A stretch of DNA of 64,000 bases from Salminus brasiliensis (taxonomy: Eukaryota > Chordata > Actinopteri > Characiformes > Bryconidae). Below are positions 1 through 9,700 of the stretch, piece by piece; positions within the stretch are counted from its first letter, which is position 1; every line of letters starts with the position of its first letter. The position numbers and the translations under genes are program-made. The notes beneath the pieces are model-generated. The model was given only the letters and a program-made list of their open reading frames with translations, was not told the DNA's origin and made no database searches. Where the stretch lies: positions 30,524,936 to 30,588,935 of the forward strand of contig NC_132892.1 in assembly GCF_030463535.1 (NCBI RefSeq), read 5' to 3'.

Positions 1-119
1 ATTGACAGGTGTTTAAACCAATCGGCGTCCTGTATTGTCCCACCAACGGCCAATCGTTGGTCAAACTGAGCAGGTTCAGCTACGGGTCTGGGGAGGAGGG
101 GGCGGGACAGGCAGTTCTC
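1..119 (+). repeat. Unit 1, partial upstream copy of the promoter-like block
   Basis: The window opens inside a partial copy of the CCAAT/GC-box block found in full at 1028-1486. The two match from the TTGACAGGTGTTT stretch through the GC box to CAGTTCTCCAGTG, where this copy runs into a TAG array instead of the rest of the block. It is therefore an internal duplication within the unit. Units 2 and 5 have the same partial copy; units 3 and 4 do not. Confidence 0.8.
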
Positions 120-704
120 CAGTGATGTAGTATTAGTAGTAGATGTAGGAGTAGTTTTAGTAGTAATAGATGTAGGATTAGTAGTAGATGTAGTTTTAGT
201 AGTAGATTTAGGAGTAATAGATGTAGTATTAGTAGTAGTAGATGTAGGAGTAGTTTTAGTAGTAGTAGATGTAGTATTAGTAGTAGATGTAGTTTTAGTA
301 GTAGTAGATGTAGTAGTAGGAGTAGTTTTAGTAGTAATAGATGTAGTATTAGTAGTAGATGTAGGAGTAGTTTTAGTAGTAGTAGATGTAGTAGTAGGAG
401 TAGTTTTAGTAGTAGTAGATGTAGTATTAGTAGTAGATGTAGGAGTAGTATTAGTTGTAGTGGATGTAGAAGTAGTAGTAGATGTAGTATTAGTAGTAGA
501 TTTAGGAGTAGTTTTAGTAGTAGTAGTAGTAGATGTAGTAGTAGGAGTAGTTTTAGTAGTAATAGATGTAGTATTAGTAGTAGATGTAGGAGTAGTATTA
601 GTTGTAGTGGATGTAGAAGTAGTAGTAGATGTAGTATTAGTAGTAGATTTAGGAGTAGTTTTAGTAGTAGTAGTAGTAGTAGATGTAGTATTAGCAGATG
701 TAGC
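120..704. repeat. TAG-trinucleotide array, unit 1 array 1
   Basis: Imperfect tandem array built from GTAGTAGATGTAG and ATTAGTAGTAG variants, all with a three-base period. It sits between the partial and full promoter-like blocks. The array is open in several frames because its period is three, so the Val/Asp-rich frames here are not taken as genes. Confidence 0.95.
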
Positions 705-1027
705 CTTCTTACTTTGTAGTTTTTCTATTATTTTACTATCATTTAGTCTTAGTCTTAGTCTTAGTACTTAATGAAATATCCTTAACTGGACGACATCTGG
801 TGGACCCTTCTCTTTGGCTCTTTCATTAATTATGCATATTCCTACCTCAACTGTTTAAACGTGCTCTCTTTGTGCATTTAATCTAAAATATAACACATGA
901 CATCATCTTTTGATAAATACATTAATGAATATTAAAAAGATTTTTAAAAATAATACATGATAAAAAGACAGAAAAAAAGTATATTGCTGAACATAAATAT
1001 ACTCTTAATATTATAATTAAAACGACT
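705..1027. other. Spacer without a gene
   Basis: AT-rich stretch. It contains a short CTTAGT repeat near 750-770 and a copy of the segment ACGACATCTGGTGGACCC (about 792-809), which recurs near 4163-4180 before a splice donor. Here the CTCTTTCA is followed by TTAATT, so the donor is lost. Nothing else is recognised. Confidence 0.6.
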
Positions 1028-1486
1028 GGAATCCAATCAGGATTGTTCATACCCTTATTACTGTGATTGACAGGTGTTTGAACCAATCGGCGTCCTGTAT
1101 TGTCCCACCAACGGCCAATCGTTGGTCAAACTGAGCAGGTTCAGCTGCGGGTCTGGGGAGGAGGGGGCGGGACAGGCAGTTCTCCAGTGTTTTGTAATTA
1201 GTCTGCGGTAGACATTTAAAACTACTGCGGTCATTTAGCACTCGTTGTTCCCTGTTGGTCCTTTAAAAATCTCAAATCCCTCGTTTGAAGCCAACACGGC
1301 AGCTCTGATGATCTGTAAACCATACCCCTCACCAACTACCTGGTGAAATGAGCTGAAGATCAGCGAATGAACGCAGCGGGTCACGAGCCGGAGTCTCCGT
1401 TTTTAAATGAAAGCGCTCGCGAGTTCAGTTCTGAGGTAAACCGTTGAGAACCGTTGGAGCTCCGAGCTTCGCTTAGGCTCTTTCAG
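1028..1486 (+). promoter_or_regulatory. Promoter-like CCAAT/GC-box block ending in a splice donor, unit 1
   Basis: Three CCAAT boxes (1033-1037, 1083-1087, 1115-1119) and a GC box (GGGGCGGGA, about 1164-1172) precede a CpG-containing stretch that ends at CTTTCAG/GTGAG (donor GT at 1487). This is the layout of a TATA-less vertebrate promoter with a non-coding first exon on the plus strand. CCAAT boxes are known NF-Y sites and GC boxes Sp1/KLF sites. No plus-strand coding exon was found downstream within the unit, so the transcript, if any, is unknown. The block is nearly identical in all five units. Confidence 0.55.
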
Positions 1487-1838
1487 GTGAGACCAGTGTG
1501 TTTAATAACCCTCAATATTTACTCATATTTAATGTAGAGTTCAGCTGTTTGTGCTGCTTTTTACACAGTAACATTGGTTGAGACTGGATATGTAGAAATA
1601 CTCAAGTATTTGAACTGTTTAACGGGCTTATAAGTTACAGCTCTGTTCAGAAATCGTCAAGTAAACACAGATTTAGGAGCTGCTGATGTTAAATATTAAA
1701 CCCACACAGATTAAGACTAATGAAACTATATATTATCATGTTTATTGAGGGAAAATCCAATGTTCAAATGAGCTCACTACAATTTCCTAATTTAACCACA
1801 TTCCTCAACGACTTCTCATCAATCTGTTCCCACTGGGG
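1487..1838 (+). other. AT-rich intron-like spacer after the donor
   Basis: No gene is seen. This stretch is a diverged paralog of 4200-4567: both carry GTGCTGCTTTTTA, AAGTATTTGAACTGTT, GGGCTTATA and CTGTTCAGAAATC in the same order, and both end in a TTCCCACTGGGGTAGA junction with a TAG array. An ancestral tandem duplication of donor plus spacer plus array explains this. Confidence 0.65.
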
Positions 1839-3850
1839 TAGATGTAGTAGATGTAGTAGTAGGAGTAGTAGATGTAGATGTAGTATTAGTGGTTGACAGT
1901 AGATGTAGCTAAGAGTAGTAGTAGATGTAGTTTTAGTAGTAGATGTAGTATTAGTGGTTGACAGTAGATGTAGCTAAGAGTAGTAGTAGTAGATGTAGTT
2001 TTAGTAGTAGATGTAGGAGTAGTTTTAGTAGTAGTAGATGTAGCTAGTAGTAATAGTAGGAGTAGATGTAGCTAGGAGTAGTAGTAGTAGTAGTAGGAGT
2101 AGATGTAGTAGTGGTAGGAGTAGTAGTAGTAGGAGTATATGTAGTATTAGTAGGAGTAGTAGTAGTAGATGTAGTAGTAGGAGTATATGTAGTATTAGTA
2201 GGAGTAGTAGATGTAGTAGTAGATGTAGTATTAGAAGTAGATGTAGTTTTAGTAGTAGTAAAAATAGAAGTACTAGTAAAAGTAGTAGTAGTAGAAGTAT
2301 TAGTAGGAGTAGTATTAGTAATAGTAGATGTAGGAGTAGTTTTAGTAGTAGTAGATGTAGGAGTAGGAGTAGTATTAGTAGTAGATGTAGGAGTAGTATT
2401 AGTAGTAGTAGATGTAGTAGCAGGAGTAGTAGGAGTAGTATTAGTAGTAGTAGATGTAGTAGTAGTAGATGTAGTAGTAGATGTAGTATTAGTAGTAGAT
2501 GTAGGAGTAGTAATAGTAGTAGTGGATGTAGTAGTAGATGTAGTATTAGTGGTAGATGTAGTATTAGTGGTTGACAGTAGATGTAGCTAAGAGTAGTAGT
2601 AGATGTAGTTTTAGTAGTAGATGTAGTATTAGTGGTTGACAGTAGATGTAGCTAAGAGTAGTAGTAGTAGATGTAGTTTTAGTAGTAGATGTAGGAGTAG
2701 TTTTAGTAGTAGTAGATGTAGCTAGGAGTAGGAGTAGATGTAGTAGTGGTAGGAGTAGTATTAGTAGTAGTAGGAGTATATGTAGTATTAGTAGGAGTAG
2801 TAGTAGTAGATGTAGTAGTAGATGTAGTATTAGTAGTAGATGTAGTATTAGAAGTAGATGTAGTTTTAGTAGTAGTAAAAATAGAAGTACTAGTAAAAGT
2901 AGTAGTAGTAGAAGTATTAGTAGGAGTAGTATTAGTAATAGTAGATGTAGGAGTAGTTTTAGTAGTAGTAGATGTAGTAGCAGGAGTAGTAGGAGTAGTA
3001 TTAGTAGTAGATGTAGGAGTAGTATTAGTAGTAGTAGATGTAGTAGTAGTTTTAGTAGTAGTAGATGTAGGAGTAGTTTTAGTAGTAGTAGATGTAGTAT
3101 TAGTAGTAGATGTAGGAGTAGTAATAGTAGTAGTGGATGTAGTAGTAGATGTAGTATTAGTGGTAGATGTAGTAGTAGGAGTAGATGTAGTATTAGTAGG
3201 AGTAGTATTAGTAGTAGTAGATGTAGTAGTAGGAGTAGATGTAGTAGTGGTAGTAGTAGTAGTAGTAGATGTAGCTAGGAGTAGTAGTTTTAGTATTAGT
3301 AGATGTAGGATTAGTTGTAGTAGTAGTAGAAGTAGTATTAGTAGTAGATGTAGTAGGAGGAGTAGATGTAGCTAGGAGTAGTATTAGTAGTTTTAGATGT
3401 AGTAGTAGGAGTAGATGTAGTATTAGTAGGAGTAGTATTAGTAGTAGTAGATGTAGTAGTAGGAGTAGATGTAGTAGTGGTAGGAGTAGTATTAGTAGTA
3501 GTAGTAGTAGTAGTAGATGTAGCTAGGAGTAGTAGTTTTAGTATTAGTAAATGTAGGATTAGTAGTAGTAGTAGATGTAGCTAGGAGTAGTAGTAGGAGT
3601 AGATGTAGAGGTAGGAGATGTAGTATTAGTAGTAGATGTAGTAGTGGTAGTAGTTTTAGTAGTAGTAGATGTAGGAGTAGTTGTAGTAGTAGTAGGAGTA
3701 GTATTAGTAGTAGATGTAGTAGTAGGAGTAGATGTAGTAGTGGTAGGAGTAGTTGTAGTAGTGGTAGTAGATGTAGTAGTAGGAGTAGATGTAGTAGTGG
3801 TAGGAGTAGTTGTAGTAGTTGTAGTAGAGGTCATAGTACTAGTAGAGGTA
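1839..3850. repeat. Main TAG-trinucleotide array, unit 1
   Basis: About 2 kb of TAG-based repeat with higher-order structure. The phrase TTGACAGTAGATGTAGCTAA recurs early on, and a block of several hundred bases around 2130-2560 is repeated with changes around 2760-3160. There are no stops in many frames because of the three-base period, and no homology-bearing protein is seen. It ends in GTCATAGTACTAGTAGAGG, shared with units 2 and 4. Confidence 0.95.
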
Positions 3851-4567
3851 AACAACTTCCAAATTTAACCACATTCCTCCACGTCTTTTCAACTAATCTG
3901 TGCCCTCTGGGGTAGATGTAGTATTAGTAGTTGAGGTAGTAGAAGTATTAGTAGGAGTAGTTTTAGTAGTAGTAGATGTAGTATTAGTAGTATTAGTAGA
4001 TGTAGTAGTAGGAGTAGTTTTAGTAGTAGTAGATGTAGTAGTAGTAGTGGTAGTAGTAAATGTAGAAGTAGTAGAAGTAGATGTAGCCTGCTTACTTTGT
4101 AGTTTTTCTATTATTTTACTATCATTTAAAGTCTTAGTACTTAATGAAATATCCTGGACTGGACGACATCTGGTGGACCCTTCTCTTTGGCTCTTTCAGG
4201 TAAGAATGCTATGTATAATTAATGTATAATATATACTAATATCTTAAAGTTACTTTGAGTGTTTGTGCTGCTTTTTAGAGAAAAACAACCTTAAAATTAT
4301 TCAGATTAGTTGGTTGATCCTGGATTTGTAAAAATATTAAAGTATTTGAACTGTTAACTGTAATGGGCTTATATGTTATGTTTCTGTTCAGAAATCAAGT
4401 CACACAGTCAAGTAAACACAGATTAAGGGCTGGTTATTATATTAAATACACACACAATAAGACTAAAGAACCTACATATTAAGTGAAAACTCAGTGTTAA
4501 AATGACCACTTCCAAGTTCAACCACGTTTCCTCAATGTCCTTTAAACTAATCTGTTCCCACTGGGGT
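3851..4567 (+). other. Second donor block with small TAG array, unit 1
   Basis: This contains a short TAG array (3911-4087), a stretch ending in CTCTTTCAG/GTAAGA (donor GT at 4200), and an intron-like AT-rich tail. It is the second, diverged copy of the arrangement at 1487-1838. The donor fits a plus-strand exon end, but no coding exon is identified. Unit 3 lacks this block. Confidence 0.55.
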
Positions 4568-4735
4568 AGACAAAGTATAAGTAGTTAGAAGTAGTTTTAG
4601 TAGTAGCAGTATTAGTACTAGTAGAAGTAGTATTTTAAGTAGTAGTGGTAGTAAAATTAGAAGTAGTTTTAGTAGTAGCAGTAGATGTAGCAGTAAGAGT
4701 AGATGTAGTAGTAGAACAAAAAAGTAATAGTAGTA
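4568..4735. repeat. Short TAG array, unit 1 array 4
   Basis: TAG-based repeat with interspersed GTAGCAG and GTAAAATTAG variants. The corresponding array in units 3 and 4 is longer and includes two or three copies of a sub-block with GTAGTATTATAAG. Confidence 0.85.
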
Positions 4736-5869
4736 ATAGTATTCGTACTTTAGGAGTTTTCTAATATTATACTACCACTTAAAATCTTAGATGACGTCAG
4801 GTGGATCAGACGTCCAATGGACCACCACCATCACTGTTTTCAGTCTACCCGAGAGGCTGGCCTGCACCTACGTCCCAGACCTTTTACTGTCATGTCACTG
4901 ATGATATGTACAGCTGTGGCCCAAAAGAACCAGAGTTTGACCTCCCTGTGCCAGTACAGTTCAGAAGGAATTGTACAATTATATTACGCTTGAGTGAAAC
5001 ACAGACAACATTTGGAATAAATCAATTTTTTAGTAAATTAAAAAGTGTGGACATAAAATGATTAGGAACATTATTTAAAACATACATACAGCATCCATAA
5101 TGGTGATAATCTCAAATCACAGAAAAGGCTTTTTAGACTAATTAAATCATTAGTTTTAATTTTAGGGACATCTGATCACATTATTCAAACACTACTAAAA
5201 TGTTCAGATTAAATAATAAGCAAACAAAATAAAGGATAAACACAGTCTGCATATACAGCAAACTGTGCCGATGAGACACAGGGTTACATATGGACAAACG
5301 AAGAGGAGGCAGGACGGATAAACATTATAAAAGTGGAATGGATTAAAAGTATCCATTATTATTTATTGATTATGCTATAATCCATTACACATATTTATGC
5401 CATATTTGTAATATAATCACTGTCATTGTTTAGGCAAACATGATTATTAAAAAGTAAACATTACTGATTTTAATTACACTCACCAAAAACTACCACTGGT
5501 GTTTTCAAAGAAACATGAAATTACTGTCACACAAAAACCTTGTATCTCCATTTTTGCTGTTTTTGACTCTGTTATAATGTGAAGCAGTTGTTGTTGGTAG
5601 TAGTTCTTTACATTTGTAAGGGCTGGCTCCAGAGCTCAGCCACCTCGGGCCACCAGAAGGAGACAAAATGTATCTTCTGGAGCCAATCAAGCCCAACACC
5701 TGGGCTAAGGGCTTCATTGGGGAGACACACAGACACACATTGCTGTCACGAGGACAGCCGGGCAAAGGGTTGAGAACTCTTGCACTCCCCTCATCTTTGC
5801 TCTTCCCATGACTCTTGAGTCCTCTTTAAAAAAACTGCACTCCAGTTAATTTTCTTCTGTGGGTCCTAT
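4736..5869. other. Gene-free spacer with CRE-like site, unit 1
   Basis: A perfect TGACGTCA palindrome (CRE/ATF-type site) lies at 4792-4799, just after a TTAAAATCTTAG stretch. An 86-codon open frame (4801-5061) starts with GTG, not ATG, and resembles nothing I know. Its conservation in units 1-4 is no better than that of the surrounding DNA. Around 5490-5760 there is repeat-like sequence (CCACCTCGGGCCACCAG region) that I cannot assign. No gene is called. Confidence 0.5.
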
Positions 5870-5960
5870 TAACCACTAGCTCACCTAGTAAGTAGGTTGT
5901 GCTGTAACCAACACTAGGTTTGATTCCCTTCTCAGGGTGAGCCACTACAACTTTTTGTGA
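5870..5960 (+). repeat. Possible tRNA-derived SINE scar, unit 1
   Basis: TAGCTCACCTAGTAAG (A-box-like) is followed about 25 bases later by GGTTTGATTCC (5917-5927), close to the RNA polymerase III B-box GGTTCRANNCC. Spacing and order fit the head of a tRNA-derived SINE. Neither a body nor a tail is recognised. Confidence 0.35.
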
Positions 5961-6059
5961 TGAATGGACCAATAGAAATGCTCCACAATGACTTGGAAAA
6001 AAATCTTTTTTTTATTGACTTCCTTTGAAGAAGAAGGAGAGCTGGGCAGGGAGGGATCA

Positions 6060-6620
6060 GATGACGATGCCAAGACGAGGAAGATGACTCCACTTTTCCT
6101 GCCCAAAAGCCTAGACCTCCCAACGCCGCCGACATGGGCTCTCAGGCTGACAGCAACCTGTATGAGGTGTGTAAACGGGCCGCCGCCAAACTGGCCATAC
6201 CTTGGTTAGGTGCACTTAACGAAGAGGGGAACTTTATGATTAAAAACAGCTCCCCCACCTCAAACCCCTACAAACCCCCTGTCAGGGCCCTGTGTAGTAT
6301 ATAGATAGGACAGCTGGTTTTAGGAGGTACGATCAGCTTTTTGTGTCATAAACTCTTTTTAAAGTTACCCTTGTCTTGTCAGCGGTTGTCACACTGGATT
6401 GTGGGTGCTATTGCTGTGGCATACGAATGTAGGGCTTACAACTACAGAGGGACATGTTTGCGTGATCCTACAGGCTGCATGTTTCAGGTTCATTCCTTGC
6501 CCAAGGTAATTCCCATAGTGAAACACCTCACTCTGTTATCAAATAACCAGGAATTACGTTCAGTAACCCAACATTTTTCCACCTCCTGTAAAGTTTCCAT
6601 TTTTGGGAGATGAGGATTTT
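6060..6620 (+). mobile_element. Internally deleted DIRS-like retroelement remnant, unit 1
   Basis: A 56-codon frame at 6134-6304 contains LYEVCKRAAAKLAIPW, which resembles the Gag-side segment of fish DIRS-type elements. Shortly downstream a second frame has CQRLSHWIVGAIAVAYE (about 6377-6430), which resembles the start of the C-terminal part of their tyrosine recombinase. The following CCCATAGTGAAACACCTCAC and CAGTAACC segments resemble DIRS tails. Everything between the two parts, including reverse transcriptase, is missing. It ends about 90 bases past the stop of the minus-strand gene, so it may contribute to that gene's 3' UTR. Assignment rests on remembered family motifs. Confidence 0.5.
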
Positions 6621-6709
6621 CATACAGATGCAGCAGACTAACATTAGGTTAGAATGGTTTTCTTGTTGCAGAGTACTACTTTTATGACTGGAGCATCATT
6701 TTGGACTTC

Positions 6710-9700
6710 TCAAGCAATCACACATTTTGATTCAATTTTTAGTTCATCAATTTCTGCTCGTAATTTTTTAATTTTCGCACTTTTTTGACCCTCAGTGAGT
6801 TTATAGAGATTCTCCAGAAGCTCATACCGTTTCTGATGCTGTTCAGTGAACAACAGGAAGTGTTTTTGTCTTTCATTGAAGTCATTGACCTGCTCTGCCT
6901 GCTTTCTGACAATATCTTCATATTTACTCTTCATGTCCTTCATTTCCTGATCATGCTTCTTTTCCAATTCCTCACGTTCCTTCTTCTCTCTAGCCATGCT
7001 TTCTTCCTCTCTCCTCTCAATGTTCTCCTGACATTCTCTTCGTATCTCCTCTTCTCTTTCCTGCAGTCTTTTTCTTTCTTCTTCTCTTTTCTTGTCTTCT
7101 TGTCTTCTTCTCTCCTGCTCTTCCCTCCTCATTTTCTCCATCTCTGCTTCCATTGCACGTTTCTTTTTCTCGTACTCTTTGTCTTTTTGCTCACTTTCTT
7201 CCCTCCACTTTCGTTTCTCCTCTTCTCGCCGAAGTCTTTCTTCCTCCATATCCCTTTCAAAGTTCTCTCTCATTCTGTCTTGTTCTTCTAGTTTTGTTCG
7301 TAGCTCTTCAGCGTGTCCTTGCCTTCTCTGACGGTCCTTTTCCTGTAGTTCCTTCATCTGTTTTTTCTTCTCGTCTTCCCATTCCCTCAGTTTACGCTTC
7401 AGGCCGTCTTGTATCTCCTTCTTCTCGTGTTCAGCCTCTTTTATTTTCCTCTCCCAAGTATGCCTCTCATCCACTTCTTCTTTTCTCCTTCTATCCTCCT
7501 CCAGATCTCTCTTTCTAATTTCTTCATCTTGTCTCTTTCTCAGATCTTCCATGGCTTGTTTTTGTTGATTTCTGAAATGTTCTTTATCTTGTTTGTATCT
7601 CTCTTCTCTCTTTTTGTCCTCCTCATCTCTCTCATTCAGCTGCTTTTCAAATTCATCTCTCTGCTTTTTATTCTCCATTTCTAACTCATTAATCCTGCTT
7701 TGCCATTTCTCCATTTGCTTTCTTATTTCTTCTGACCTCACTCTGTCCTCCATCTCCTGTTTCTTCTTTTCTACTTCATCTTTTTCCTCAAACTCTTTTT
7801 TAAGAGTTTCCATCTTTTCTTTATATTTTCTCTCTATTTGCTGTTTTTCATAATCAGCCTTTTGTTTTTCGTCCTCCAGTCTTTTCTTCAGCTCTTTCAT
7901 TTCTTGGCTGTATTTGGTTTTTAGTTTCTCTTTTTCAGCTTCAATCTCTTGCTCTTTCTCTTTCAGAATTTCCTCAATTTTCTTTTTGATGGACATTTCT
8001 GCCTCTTGGAACATGCTGTTTGTAAAGAACTGACTTGATGTGTTTGAGTTTATCACAGTTTCAATCTGTATCAGTAGTTCAGAGACTTGGGTGCGGTCGT
8101 TTTTTTCTCGGTTATTGAATAACACAATCCTGTTTCCACAGTCTCTGAGCATCTTATTGACTGGCTCAATTGTACACTTCTCTATGTACTGGTTTATTGT
8201 CTGATCTTCCAGGTCATCTGCTCTAGTGAACAGCACTATGCTGAACATTGCAGCCTTTGGACCAAAGATCTTTTTTATCAGCTCTAAAGTCTCCACATCT
8301 TCTTGGCTGATTCTTCCGATGCTCAGTACAATGATGAACGCATGGGGTCCAGGTGCTGACATTGAGATGCACTTTACAATTTCTTGCTGTATTTCTTTTT
8401 TTGACAGTGTGGCATCAAACAGGCCTGGAGTGTCAACAACAGCAACTGTTCTCCCCAGCACCTCACCAGTTCCTTTTTGGCAAACCCTTGTCACAGAATT
8501 CATACTGGCTTCAGTAACAAATTCCTTTCTTCCCAGGATATTGTTTCCTGTTGCACTCTTTCCATTCCCAGTCTTTCCAATCAACACCACTCGTAAGCAA
8601 CTGGAAACCCGTTCTTCCTCTTCATCACCTGAAGAAAACATTAGTACTAGTTATTCATTGTGTTACTTTACAATGTGTTCCTCAGGTAAACCTCATGATT
8701 ACAGTTTAAAGTGCTGCTCTAAACCCTTTACAAATTCTGTTTAAGATTTAAGCTATAATTTGGTCAGATCTTCATCTTATTTCTCTCACTACATGAAGAG
8801 AATGACACAAGTTATGTAAATTAATTTCCTGAGCAAACTCAGTACTGAGCATGTGTGTAGTTTTGGTGAAGTTGTAATCAGGTACCAGCAACATCTACAG
8901 GAGAATATCAGATTATCCATCTGTTGCCTGAAGCGTAACTGTAAATGGGCCAAGAAAAAGATACTAGGCACACAAATATGTCTAAAAAGAAATGGATAAA
9001 GCAGGAGAAAATCCCCATTTTGAAGTCGTAGGACTCTAAAAAGAGTCCTCCACCCAGTATTGCAAAATTAAACCCGATTATCGAAAATGTTTGACTGATG
9101 TTCACATACTTTTTTTCAAATGTATTTAATGTTGGATCATTCTAAAATAAAATAAAATAAATAAACTTATATTATAAACTATAATATATTATTATGATTA
9201 TTATGATGATTATCATGTTTTTCTAGTTTAAGAACTTATGATAAAGATCTAATGACATTTATGATTACATTTATTTAAAAAAACTGAAATTGTAAATGAG
9301 TCACAAGCTTTCTAACAACATGTCATCATTTAATGAAGAATAAGTATGAACACAACACAAATACATACACAAATACAATATTTTCCAATAAGTACTGCCA
9401 TGCTGAAGATGCTTCTGTGATCTAAATATCATAGATTTGTGAGTAGATCTTAAACAAGCTGGGCAGCAAGACAACCCAATAACATTTTAGAACTAGAGGC
9501 CTTCTACAAAGAAGAGTGGGCAAACATCCAACTACAATAACTGAAAGACTTTTAGCTACAAAAACCGTGTGTGAGCTTTCTGCTAAAGCTGGTGTTAAAG
9601 TCCGGACTCTGTAAGGTGGCCAACCTTTTTTTTTTATGTTGTGATGGAAAATTTCAAAATATTATGTTTTATATTTGATTAGCTACAGAGGGTGTGTTTA

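Noticed and set aside
120-704. Val/Asp-rich, Ser/Arg/Cys-rich and Thr-rich open frames in all TAG arrays (for example 2111-3375, 3559-3855, 18400-18633, 32541-33625)
   Set aside because: Products of translating a TAG trinucleotide repeat; no start context, domain or unique sequence.
1047-1241. 64-codon minus-strand frame repeated identically in all five units
   Set aside because: Lies within the CCAAT/GC-box block. Near-identity of the whole block among units explains its conservation.
4801-5061. 86-codon plus-strand frame conserved in four units
   Set aside because: Begins with GTG and has no recognised domain; neighbouring non-coding DNA is equally conserved. It might hide an exon, but that cannot be supported.
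6785-8744. Plus-strand frames opposite exon 6 (Phe/Leu/Ser-rich, up to 175 codons, also in the other units)
   Set aside because: Antisense of the Glu/Lys/Arg coiled coil and G domain; composition follows from the sense strand.
8908-9105. 65-codon hydrophobic minus-strand frame in intron 5 of every unit
   Set aside because: No splice sites that fit the phase 1 frame were found, and conservation is no better than that of the intron.
9420-9620. Sequence in intron 5 resembling the tail of a DNA transposon (CTAGAGGCCTTCTACAAAG region)
   Set aside because: Only a vague likeness to fish Tc1-type repeats; no inverted ends or transposase found.
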